Source of the DNA: JBLHKS01 sp047620505
GTDB taxonomy: Bacteria > Verrucomicrobiota > Verrucomicrobiia > Verrucomicrobiales > DEV007
NCBI GenBank assembly: GCA_047620505.1
Contig: JBLHKS010000165.1
Span: 1 to 15,559, forward strand
Length of the DNA: 15,559 nucleotides
Direction of reading: 5' to 3'
The translations under genes and the position numbers were made by a program. Shown here in pieces: positions 6,451-13,255 of the stretch (position 1 is the first letter of the stretch; the number at the start of each line of letters is the position of its first letter). The notes under the pieces were generated by a model. That model saw only the letters and a list, made by a program, of their open reading frames with translations. It made no database searches and was not told the DNA's origin.

Positions 6451-7596
6451 ATGCCCCAAAATCGCCGAGATTGGATCTTAAAATCAACCGCTCTTGCCGG
6501 AGCAGCTGCTGCCGGAAATGCCGTCGCTCAAACCACGGAAACAGCAACGCCGCCCGACGGCAAAGTATGGCGGATAGGCGTGATTTCCGCCCGTCGACAA
6601 GGCCAGCCGCAAAAGATCAACGGCCACACCTGGCACTTCGCTCAATATTTGCACCCGACCATCGATCTGCCGACGGCGCAGATGCATCTCGATCCCGGCA
6701 ATAAGAAATACTTTGAGGAGATCGTCCGAAATCCCGCCTGCGATTTCGGGATCTTGCCGTTTTCGGACACGCGGATTTCTCACTACTACGAGGAAGACCC
6801 GAAGATCTCGCAACTGTTCGCCGATTCGTTTCCAGGCGTCGAAGTGGCGACTTCGATAGAGCAAATGGTTGAAGAAGTGGACGCCGTCTGGCTTGGCGAT
6901 GCCTCAGGGACAGGCGACGACCATTTTGACCTGATCGCACCCGCCTTGGAAAAGGGGCTGCCGACTTTCTGTGATAAGCCGATCGGCCAGACGGTTGAGG
7001 GAACGCGCAAGATTCTGGAATTGGCGAAAAAGCACAAGGCTCCGATCATGTCGGGTAGCATTTTCAGCTACGAATGGGGCGTGGAGGAAACTCGGCGACT
7101 CGTGGCGAAAGGCGAACTCGGTGAGGTCCAGCACGTCGCTGCCAGCCTCATGGGCGGCTACTCGCCGGAGAGTTGGTTCGTCTACGGACAGCATCCGTGT
7201 TGGTCGCTTGTGACATTGCTAGGCGGGGGAGTCGAGTCGGTCAGTCTGCATGCTCAAGGGAGCTCAGCGCACGGCTTAGTTGTCTATCCCGAAGCCCCTT
7301 CGGCGGAGATTTGGTATGGCCGTCCGGATCTTCGGACCGGCAATCAGTACAACGAAACAGCTGTTCATTTCACGAAGGGTCTCTATCGCTTCACTCCTGC
7401 GATCGAAGGCAATTTCTGGTTCGGTCATCACTACGAAATGTTCAACATGGCGCGGGCTTTCCGCGAAATGATCCGCACGGGAGTCGAGCCTGCTCCACAT
7501 GAGGAGATCATGGCGGTAACCGCGATGATTTACGCCGGCGCAAAATCGCTGAAGGAGAAAAGCCGACTTGTTGAGTTGGCCGAAGTGCTTGCTTAG
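6451..7596 (+). CDS. Tat-exported Gfo/Idh/MocA-family oxidoreductase-like protein
   Basis: The N-terminus NRRDWILKSTALAGAAAAG, followed by AVAQT, is a twin-arginine (Tat) signal with RR at 5-6, an alanine-rich hydrophobic core and a likely cut after AVA near residue 26. This predicts a folded periplasmic protein. The mature part follows the Gfo/Idh/MocA plan: a Rossmann-like start VWRIGVIS, a central CDKPIGQTVEGTRKIL in which K176-P177 fits the conserved EKP lysine-proline, and MSGSIFSYEWGVEETRRLVAKGELGEV leading into the C-terminal sheet domain. The usual GxGxxG dinucleotide loop is not apparent after the first strand, so NAD(P) binding is not assured. The start is fixed by the signal peptide and by AAAGGAAA just upstream. 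psd begins 3 nt after the stop, so the two are probably co-transcribed. The substrate is unknown. Confidence 0.83.
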   Translation: MPQNRRDWILKSTALAGAAAAGNAVAQTTETATPPDGKVWRIGVISARRQGQPQKINGHTWHFAQYLHPTIDLPTAQMHLDPGNKKYFEEIVRNPACDFGILPFSDTRISHYYEEDPKISQLFADSFPGVEVATSIEQMVEEVDAVWLGDASGTGDDHFDLIAPALEKGLPTFCDKPIGQTVEGTRKILELAKKHKAPIMSGSIFSYEWGVEETRRLVAKGELGEVQHVAASLMGGYSPESWFVYGQHPCWSLVTLLGGGVESVSLHAQGSSAHGLVVYPEAPSAEIWYGRPDLRTGNQYNETAVHFTKGLYRFTPAIEGNFWFGHHYEMFNMARAFREMIRTGVEPAPHEEIMAVTAMIYAGAKSLKEKSRLVELAEVLA

Positions 7597-7599
7597 CCT

Positions 7600-8493
7600 A
7601 TGAAGATCCAATTTTACAATCGCTACACCGACGAAATCGAAACCGAAGTCGTCTACGGCGAAAAGTGGCTCCGCTGGACCTACGAGTCGCTTCCGGGCCG
7701 CGCAGCGCTTTACGCACTGGCCAAACGCGCCTGGTTTTCTCGACTTTACGGCTGGCGGATGAGTCGGCCGGGTAGCCGCGAGCGAGTCGCGCCATTTGTG
7801 GAAAAATACGGGTTGGAAGCGGGTGAATTTGACGAGCTCGATTCGTTCGGAAGCTTCAACGAATTCTTCTACCGAAAGCTCAAACCAGGCGCGCGGCCGA
7901 TCGATCAAAATGAAGACTCGATCGTTTTCCCGGCCGATGGGCGGCATCTCGGATTCCCGAACCTGGCTGAGTGTGAGGGCTTTTTCGTCAAAGGCCAGAA
8001 GCTGGATTTGGCGAATTTGCTGGGATCCACCGGGCTTGCCGAGCGTTACCAAAATGGCTCGGCCGTTCTATCTAGATTGTGCCCGGTTGACTATCATCGA
8101 TTCCACTTTTGCGCGGACGGAACTCCGGGCGAACCGCGTTTGATCAACGGCCCGCTCTACTCCGTCAGCCCGATCGCCCTCCGGCGGAATTTGAGCTACC
8201 TCGCCGAAAACAAACGCGTCCTGACCGAACACCAAACCGAGCGCTTCGGCACGGTCCTGATTCTGGAGATCGGCGCGACGAACGTCGGGAGCATCAAGCA
8301 GAGTTTCACGCCCCAGCAGCTGCTGGCGAAGGGAGACGAGAAAGGCTGGTTCGAATTCGGCGGTTCGGCGACGATGACGCTTTTCGAACCTGGCCAAATT
8401 CAGCTAGCCGACGATCTGATCGAGCATTCAAGTCAGCAGCGCGAGACTTACGCGAAAATGGGCGATCGAATGGGGATGAAAAACAATGCCTAA
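7600..8493 (+). CDS. psd: Phosphatidylserine decarboxylase proenzyme
   Basis: This enzyme converts phosphatidylserine to phosphatidylethanolamine at the inner membrane and matures by self-cleavage. The 297-residue protein has the family landmarks: SFNEFFYRKLKPGARP near 85-100, PADGR with D113, PVDYHRFHF with H166 and H169 (H169 aligned to the catalytic His), and EFGGSATMTLF, where cleavage between G255 and S256 would give the pyruvoyl group on the alpha chain. The FGGS form, rather than LGST, points to the class II branch. Psd starts 3 nt after the oxidoreductase stop and overlaps the following ferredoxin by 8 nt, indicating one transcript. The ATG has no clear Shine-Dalgarno sequence, so translation is likely coupled to the upstream gene. 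No phosphatidylserine synthase is in the window. Confidence 0.95.
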   Translation: MKIQFYNRYTDEIETEVVYGEKWLRWTYESLPGRAALYALAKRAWFSRLYGWRMSRPGSRERVAPFVEKYGLEAGEFDELDSFGSFNEFFYRKLKPGARPIDQNEDSIVFPADGRHLGFPNLAECEGFFVKGQKLDLANLLGSTGLAERYQNGSAVLSRLCPVDYHRFHFCADGTPGEPRLINGPLYSVSPIALRRNLSYLAENKRVLTEHQTERFGTVLILEIGATNVGSIKQSFTPQQLLAKGDEKGWFEFGGSATMTLFEPGQIQLADDLIEHSSQQRETYAKMGDRMGMKNNA

Positions 8494-8737
8494 CGATCTG
8501 GAAAATACGCAGTCGAGCAAATCGAGTGTTCCCGGTCGATTTTTAGTCAACGACTACTGCCTTTTGCACGGACTGTGTGAATCATTTGCCCCGAATTTGT
8601 TCGCAGAAGATGAGCAAACTGGAGTTTTCTATGTTAAGAAACAGCCGGAAACTGCTGAGGAATTCGAATTGATGCGAAAGAGTATAGAAAATTGCCCAAT
8701 GGGAGCGATTCGAGATCGCGATTCGAAATCGAAGTAA
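8486..8737 (+). CDS. Small single-cluster ferredoxin with a C-x2-H-x2-C motif
   Basis: An 83-residue ferredoxin of the single-cluster (3Fe-4S or 4Fe-4S) family. The cluster residues are YCLLHGLC (C25, C31) and ENCPMGAI (C70-P71). SFAPNLFAED and GVFYVKKQPE between them match the family's conserved APxxF and strand pattern. The usual middle cysteine is replaced by H28, giving C-x2-H-x2-C with distant CP. In related actinobacterial ferredoxins that serve cytochromes P450 a non-cysteine at this place is common and the cluster is often 3Fe-4S. The ATG overlaps the end of psd by 8 nt, so expression is coupled to it. The partner enzyme is unknown; nothing nearby is a P450. The first 17 residues are a polar extension. 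It converges with phnE across 4 bp. Confidence 0.85.
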   Translation: MPNDLENTQSSKSSVPGRFLVNDYCLLHGLCESFAPNLFAEDEQTGVFYVKKQPETAEEFELMRKSIENCPMGAIRDRDSKSK

Positions 8738-8741
8738 CTAA

Positions 8742-9560
8742 TTATCGCTCCGCGAGCGCCTGACGCAGCTTCGCCGAACCAGCTTCGCTGACGATCACGA
8801 GGCCGAAGATCAAGAGCAGGATGAAGCTGGCCTCTCGCCATTGCAGCGCGTTGATTGCGGAGTTGAGCAAAAGGCCGAGCCCGCCGCCCCCGACATAACC
8901 AATGACCGTTGACTCACGAATATTGATGTCCCAGCGGAAAATCGCGATGCCGAAGAACGCCGGGCGAACTTGAGGGAGGATCGCGAAGGCGTTGACTTGA
9001 GCGCGGCTCGCGCCAGTCGCGGTGATCGCTTCGACCGGTTCGGGATCGATTTCTTCGATGGCTTCGTAGCTGAGTTTGGCGATGAATCCGACCGATCGAA
9101 CGGCGATGGCGAGGATTCCGGCCAGAATGCCGGGGCCGATGATCATGACGAAAAGCAGCGCCCAGATGAACGAACTGATCGAACGGCTGGTGGCGATGAT
9201 CGCAAGGGCGACGACACGGACAGCAGGGTGGGGAGAGGTGTTTTTCGCGGCGAACCAACATAGAGGGAAGGCGAGGGCGATTGCGAGAACCGTGCCGAGC
9301 GTCGCGATGTTGATCGTGTCCCAGAGCGGGCGGAGGAGCTTGGAAAACTGGCTGATATCCGGGGGCCACATCCGGTCGCCGAGGTCGCCGGCCTTTTGCG
9401 CAGCCGTACCGAGGTAAGCCCATTCGGTTGCGGCGGCAATCGGCTTGAAAGCGGCGACGAAGACGATCGCCAATCCCAACATCATCAGCCAACTCAGCAG
9501 CTGCTGGCGGCGGTCGCGCAGTTGCCAGAGTTTGCCGGGTTCTGTTTTGATGGTGGGCAT
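8742..9560 (-). CDS. phnE: PhnE-type phosphonate/phosphite ABC transporter permease (second of two)
   Basis: A 272-residue inner-membrane permease. Hydrophobic segments near residues 24-42, 80-105, 115-140, 145-160, 205-230 and 238-258 suggest five or six membrane passes. The cytoplasmic loop EEIDPEPVEAITATGASRAQVNAFAILPQVRP is the EAA-type coupling helix that docks on the ATPase, and IRESTVIGYVGGGGLG is typical of PhnE. It lies last in the phnD-phnC-phnE-phnE operon, 8 nt after the first permease gene, so the channel is probably a heterodimer of the two PhnE proteins. The N-terminal RRQQLL is encoded by one copy of the repeated AGCAGCTGCT palindrome. Start: the ATG at 9560 follows the previous stop with no better candidate. 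Confidence 0.9.
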   Translation of the reverse strand: MPTIKTEPGKLWQLRDRRQQLLSWLMMLGLAIVFVAAFKPIAAATEWAYLGTAAQKAGDLGDRMWPPDISQFSKLLRPLWDTINIATLGTVLAIALAFPLCWFAAKNTSPHPAVRVVALAIIATSRSISSFIWALLFVMIIGPGILAGILAIAVRSVGFIAKLSYEAIEEIDPEPVEAITATGASRAQVNAFAILPQVRPAFFGIAIFRWDINIRESTVIGYVGGGGLGLLLNSAINALQWREASFILLLIFGLVIVSEAGSAKLRQALAER

Positions 9561-9568
9561 GTCAGGGC

Positions 9569-10357
9569 TCAGAGGAATTTCCGGCGGATGGTTCCGGAGA
9601 CGATTTCGAGGGCGAATACGATCAGGATGATGATCAAGAGGATCGCGGCGGAGCTGAGATATTCGTAGCGTTCGAACGTCGTTTTCAGCGTCGCGCCGAT
9701 GCCGCCAGCGCCGACGAGACCGATCACAGTCGACTCACGGAGGTTGATGTCGAACCGGTAGAGGCTGAGGCCGATCAAGCGAGGGCGGATCTGCGGGAGA
9801 ATGCCGAAAACCATCCGCTGGAGCCAGCTCGCGCCAGTCGCGCGCATCGCGTCGAGGACCTCGGGATCGGTCTCCTCAATTTCTTCGGCCAGGAGTTTTG
9901 CAAAGAAGCCGATCGTCGCAAACGCGAGGGTGAGCACGCCCGCAAACGGGCCGAAGCCGACCATGATTACGAACAGGATCGCGATGACGATTTCGTGGAA
10001 GCCGCGCGACGTTACCGCGATTGCTCGGCAGAAAACGTAGATCCAAATCGGCGAAACGTTCCGCGCTGCGCCGAAGCCGACCGGGATCGAAAGCAGAATT
10101 CCAAGCGGCGTGGCGACGACGGCCATCGTGAGGCTTTCGAGGATCCCTTCCAGCACTTCATCCGTTTTTGAGCCGAGGACGCCCCACTGAAACGCGGTGT
10201 CCGTCTCGAAAAGCCGTTCGAATCCGCGTTGAATCCGAGCAAAATTAATCTCGATCGATCCGAACGCGACTCCCAGATAAAGCAAGCCGCCCAAAATCAG
10301 CGCCCAACGCAAAATTGGATTCGAGATCCAGGGCCGCGGTTGCCAGGTCCGCGTCAT
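9569..10357 (-). CDS. phnE: PhnE-type phosphonate/phosphite ABC transporter permease (first of two)
   Basis: A 262-residue permease paralogous to the one that follows it. It has membrane segments near residues 16-34, 75-98, 105-122, 128-155 and 232-252. The coupling loop EEIEETDPEVLDAMRATGASWLQRMVFGILPQIRP is EAA-like, and LRESTVIGLVGAGGIG matches the PhnE C-terminal signature. The two PhnE proteins share these blocks but differ strongly at the N-termini: this one has GSIEINFARIQRG before the first core helix, the canonical PhnE lead-in. Its ATG overlaps the phnC stop by 4 nt (ATGA), a typical arrangement for coupled translation. Confidence 0.92.
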   Translation of the reverse strand: MTRTWQPRPWISNPILRWALILGGLLYLGVAFGSIEINFARIQRGFERLFETDTAFQWGVLGSKTDEVLEGILESLTMAVVATPLGILLSIPVGFGAARNVSPIWIYVFCRAIAVTSRGFHEIVIAILFVIMVGFGPFAGVLTLAFATIGFFAKLLAEEIEETDPEVLDAMRATGASWLQRMVFGILPQIRPRLIGLSLYRFDINLRESTVIGLVGAGGIGATLKTTFERYEYLSSAAILLIIILIVFALEIVSGTIRRKFL

Positions 10358-11121
10358 GACAGCATTTTCTCGGCTTCCATGCCGTAGATTTCGGCCAGTT
10401 TTTCGTTCGTGAGCTCGGCTGGCTGATCATCAAAAACAACCTTGCCTTCCCGCAGGGCGACGACGCGAGTGGAGAACGCTTTGGCCAGCGGAACGTCGTG
10501 GAGGTTAACCAAAGCCGTCAGTTCGCGCTCGCGAACGACTTCCTGCAAAAGCTCCATCACCTCCTGCGAACTCTTCGGATCGAGGCTCGCCGTCGGCTCA
10601 TCAACGAGGAGCAGATCCGGCTTCTGCATCAGCGCCCGCGCGATCCCGACTCGCTGCCGCTGCCCGCCGGAAAGCGCGTCGGCTCGCTTGTCTTCGTGCC
10701 CTGACAAACCCACGCGATCCAGCAATTCGAACGCCAACTCGATGTCGGGCTGCGCAAATTTCCGTCGGCAGCTGCTGAGGAAGCCTGTTCGCGCCAACGC
10801 GCCCGAAAGCAGGTTCTCCATCACGCTAAGCCGGTCGACGAGCGCGAAGGACTGGAAGATCATCCCGATTCGGGCTCGCACCCGGCGCAGCGCGGACGAA
10901 CCCAGATTTGTGACCTCTTCGTCGCGCAGAAAAATCTGTCCCGACGTCGGCTCGACCAATCGATTTACGCAGCGGATCAGCGTGCTTTTGCCGGCTCCAG
11001 ACGAACCGATCACGGCAACAATTTCGCCCGCTTCGATCTCCAAGCTGACTCCTCGCAACGCGTGGTCGCCCGTGCGATAGCGTTTTTCGAGACTAACCAA
11101 TCGAAGTGCGGGCGTGGACAT
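10354..11121 (-). CDS. phnC: PhnC phosphonate/phosphite ABC transporter ATP-binding protein
   Basis: A 255-residue ATPase that powers the importer on the cytoplasmic face. Walker A is GSSGAGKST at 39-47 (K45), the Q-loop is Q90, the signature LSGGQRQRVGIARAL begins at 150, Walker B LLLVDEP has D174 and E175, and the H-loop is H208 in VNLHD. VNLHDVPLA and the short LRGVSLEIEAGE lead-in resemble PhnC rather than sugar or amino-acid importers. Its ATG shares one base with the phnD stop (TGATG), and its stop overlaps the next permease gene by 4 nt, so the three genes are translated as a unit. Confidence 0.94.
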   Translation of the reverse strand: MSTPALRLVSLEKRYRTGDHALRGVSLEIEAGEIVAVIGSSGAGKSTLIRCVNRLVEPTSGQIFLRDEEVTNLGSSALRRVRARIGMIFQSFALVDRLSVMENLLSGALARTGFLSSCRRKFAQPDIELAFELLDRVGLSGHEDKRADALSGGQRQRVGIARALMQKPDLLLVDEPTASLDPKSSQEVMELLQEVVRERELTALVNLHDVPLAKAFSTRVVALREGKVVFDDQPAELTNEKLAEIYGMEAEKMLS

Positions 11122-12068
11122 CAGTCAATTTGATAAACCACGCCGTTGGCTTCATCAATCTCGCGAATCACCTGCCAGTGTTCTTTGTAGGTGATCGGGA
11201 TGAACTGCGCTTCGTCGCTTTTCGAGAATTCCTCGGCTAACTTGGTTCCTTGCCACTCGAAAGTCTCGAACGCTTCTCGAATTTTGGTGGCGAGCGACGG
11301 CTTCAAATTGTGGGCGTAGCCGTAGGCCGTGGTTGGGAACGTCTCCGATTTGAAGATCATCCGATAGTCCGAGGTTTTGACGACGTTCCGGTCGACCATC
11401 CTTTGAAGAACCGTGTTGGCGACCGCCGCGGCTTCGTAATCGCCGTTCGCGACGCCGAGGATCGAGTTGTCGTGTTTGCCGGAGAAAACAGGTTTGAAAT
11501 CGCGCTCCGCTTCGAGCTTGAACTGCGATTTCAGGATCACTGAGGGCGCTTTGAAGCCGGAATTTGAGGTCGGCGAGGTGAACGCGAGCTGCTTGCCCTT
11601 CAAATCTCCCGGCTTCCGAATCGGACTCGCCGCCGGAACGATCAGCTCCATCTCATAGCCATAACTTCCGTCTTCGGATGCCATCATCGTGAACGGAACG
11701 AACCCGCAAACGTTCACCGCGAGCGGCACGCTGCCCGAATTGAACCCGGTCACGTGAAGTCGGCCCGCGCGCATCGCTTCGAGCTGCGCGGCCGGCGTTT
11801 GAACCGGGAAAAAGGTGACCTCCTTGCCGGTTGTCTTTTCGAGGTGCTCGATGAACTCAGCCCAGACGTCTTTGTAAACGGCGGGATCCTCGACCGGCGT
11901 GTAGGCGAAGATCAGTCGATTGGGATCGAGCTGGTCCGCAGAATCCGTCGGTGCGTCGCAGACCAGGTCGCCGTCCGTGTCGCCAAACTTGAAAGTCGAG
12001 CTGCCGTTCTGCGAGCAGCTGCTGAATAGAAGGAAGAGGAAGATCGGTAGAAATCGCCAGAAGCTCAT
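11121..12068 (-). CDS. phnD: PhnD-type phosphonate/phosphite substrate-binding lipoprotein
   Basis: The N-terminus MSFWRFLPIFLFLLFSSCSQ is a lipoprotein signal: the lipobox FSSC has C18 as the lipidated residue, so the binding protein is anchored at the membrane facing the periplasm. The mature part has the PhnD pattern nearly throughout: FAYTPVEDPAVYKDVW, AQLEAMRAGRLHVTGFNSGSVPLAVN, FTSPTSNSGFKAPSVILKSQF, FSGKHDNSILGVANGDYEAAAVAN and FPTTAYGYAHNLKP. These blocks are shared by phosphonate and phosphite binders, so the ligand cannot be decided by eye. It is the first gene of the operon. The upstream 115 bp contain two hairpins but no PhoB box that I can recognise. The lipobox codons AGC-AGC-TGC coincide with the AGCAGCTGCT palindrome. 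Confidence 0.93.
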   Translation of the reverse strand: MSFWRFLPIFLFLLFSSCSQNGSSTFKFGDTDGDLVCDAPTDSADQLDPNRLIFAYTPVEDPAVYKDVWAEFIEHLEKTTGKEVTFFPVQTPAAQLEAMRAGRLHVTGFNSGSVPLAVNVCGFVPFTMMASEDGSYGYEMELIVPAASPIRKPGDLKGKQLAFTSPTSNSGFKAPSVILKSQFKLEAERDFKPVFSGKHDNSILGVANGDYEAAAVANTVLQRMVDRNVVKTSDYRMIFKSETFPTTAYGYAHNLKPSLATKIREAFETFEWQGTKLAEEFSKSDEAQFIPITYKEHWQVIREIDEANGVVYQID

Positions 12069-12105
12069 GATCGAATTCTAGCCGCTGATCGGAAAACGTG
12101 GAGGC

Positions 12106-12143
12106 AAATCCGTCACGGATTTTGCGCCGTTCAACCGGCGCAA
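12106..12143. terminator. Two adjacent hairpins between tRNA-Leu and phnD
   Basis: Perfect stems of 7 bp (AAATCCG at 12106-12112 with CGGATTT at 12116-12122, loop 3) and 8 bp (TTGCGCCG at 12122-12129 with CGGCGCAA at 12136-12143, loop 6) lie back to back. On the minus strand the last stem is followed only by a short GCC-interrupted T stretch, so this is a weak intrinsic terminator at best. It could also be a leader structure of the phn operon. Function is inferred from structure and position. Confidence 0.35.
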
Positions 12144-12182
12144 TCAACCTTCCAATCCCACAAGCTCTTTCGAAAGAAAGAG

Positions 12183-12264
12183 TGCTCGAGGGGGGACTCG
12201 AACCCCCACGGGTCTCCCCACAAGATCCTTAATCTTGCGCGTCTACCAATTCCGCCACCCGAGC
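12183..12264 (-). tRNA. tRNA-Leu with anticodon AAG
   Basis: The minus strand folds as an 82-nt class II tRNA. The acceptor GCTCGGG pairs with CTCGAGC through one G-U. The D arm contains GGCGGAATTGGTAGAC, nearly the same as E. coli leucine tRNAs. The anticodon arm is CAAGA, TTAAGGA, TCTTG. There is a short variable arm GGG-GAGA-CCC and a T arm GGGGG-TTCGAGT-CCCCC. The discriminator base is A, as leucyl-tRNA synthetase requires. In the 7-nt loop, positions 34-36 are AAG, which reads CUU (more if A34 is deaminated). CCA is not encoded. An 18-nt hairpin without a T-tract (12165-12182) follows its 3' end. Confidence 0.93.
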
Positions 12265-12288
12265 ATTTACTAGGAAAAACGGGACGCA

Positions 12289-12316
12289 TTTCTAAAGGAT
12301 GGCGAGAGAGTCGCAA
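12289..12316 (-). promoter_or_regulatory. Candidate sigma-70-type promoter of tRNA-Leu
   Basis: On the minus strand TTGCGA (12316-12311) and TAGAAA (12294-12289) are separated by 16 nt. The second hexamer ends 24 nt before the mature tRNA 5' end. Each hexamer matches consensus at four positions, so the call rests mostly on spacing and position. Confidence 0.3.
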
Positions 12317-12487
12317 GTAATCTTTTCGCTTTTTGTTCTCGCCGCCCACTGCCGAAAAAATCGAGGCCGCTATTCGGATCTGAATAAGAAATAGTTGATC
12401 CTTCCACCTGTAAACAAGCTGGACGAAATCCGAGCCAGACTGTCAAATCTTGAACGACAAACCGAGTTTTAGATCCAGAATCCAGGA

Positions 12488-13243
12488 TTGAGCCTCCGAT
12501 CCAATCTCGAAAACGCCCCACGCTACGCCGTCGTCATCCCGGTTTGCGATGAGGAGGAATGCATCGGTGCTGTCCTCGACGAACTCGCAACGAATCTGCC
12601 TTTAAATCGCGAAATCACGGTCGCAGTCGGGCTGAACGACATTTCGGATCGCTCCGGCGAAATCGCGCGCGATCGCCCGGGAGTCGTCGTGGGGGAAACC
12701 GACGTCCGCGGTTACGGCGACGGTTGCCAGGCTGCGATCGAGGCCGTCATAGCGGCGGGGATCGAGGTCGACGCCTGGATTTTTTACGCGGGTGATGGAG
12801 CGAGCGATCCGGACGATCTTCCCGCGCTGATCGCAGCATTCGAGGACGGCGCAGAATTCGTTCACGGTACGCGGACGATGACTTTGCGAAACTGGCGACG
12901 GCCAATGCGCCGAATCGCGGCAAATCTCGTCCTCGGCGCCTGGACCAGCTTGCTCTGCGGCGAACTTTTTCTCGACCTCGGGCCCTACCGCGTCATCGGT
13001 CGCGGACTTTACGAGCGGATGGGACAGCGCGAATTCAACTGGGGCTGGACGATCGAATCGCAAATCCTCGCCGCGCGATTAGGCGCGAAAATCGCTCACG
13101 TGCCGGTCGACGAACGCAGACGGATCGCCGGCGAGCAGAAAGTCAGCGGCGTGAGCATGCGGCAGACCTTGAAGATTGGCTGGGAAATCGCGCGAGTCGG
13201 CCTGCGAGTCGCGTGCCGCCGGTTGACGAATCCGCCGCTCTAA
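12488..13243 (+). CDS. Family 2 glycosyltransferase (dolichyl-phosphate-mannose-synthase-like)
   Basis: A 251-residue cytoplasmic GT-A enzyme. YAVVIPVCDEEECIGAVLDEL at 13-33 is the nucleotide-binding first strand, LNDISDRSGEIA around 49-60 takes the place of NxSTDxT, and RGYGDGCQAAIEAV and FYAGDGASDPDDLPALI follow. HGTR, DLGPYRVI, WTIESQILAARLG and RRIAGEQKVSG match the C-terminal half of polyprenyl-phosphate-type GT2 enzymes. The metal-binding DGD position reads AGD. No C-terminal membrane helices are present, so it probably uses a soluble or peripheral acceptor. The frame is closed by TAG at 12470, and the first usable codon is TTG at 12488, directly preceded by AGGA, which is too close for a good Shine-Dalgarno sequence. 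The HerA-like gene starts 12 nt downstream. The donor sugar and acceptor are not identifiable. Confidence 0.86.
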   Translation: MSLRSNLENAPRYAVVIPVCDEEECIGAVLDELATNLPLNREITVAVGLNDISDRSGEIARDRPGVVVGETDVRGYGDGCQAAIEAVIAAGIEVDAWIFYAGDGASDPDDLPALIAAFEDGAEFVHGTRTMTLRNWRRPMRRIAANLVLGAWTSLLCGELFLDLGPYRVIGRGLYERMGQREFNWGWTIESQILAARLGAKIAHVPVDERRRIAGEQKVSGVSMRQTLKIGWEIARVGLRVACRRLTNPPL

Positions 13244-13255
13244 CGATGATGGCTC

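Noticed and set aside
7276..8052. Minus-strand open frame (258 codons) spanning the oxidoreductase-psd boundary
   Set aside because: It lies opposite two genes with strong family motifs and its own translation shows none.
12165..12182. 18-nt hairpin directly after tRNA-Leu as a Rho-independent terminator
   Set aside because: The stem is A/T-rich and is not followed by a T-tract on the minus strand; it may be a processing structure instead.
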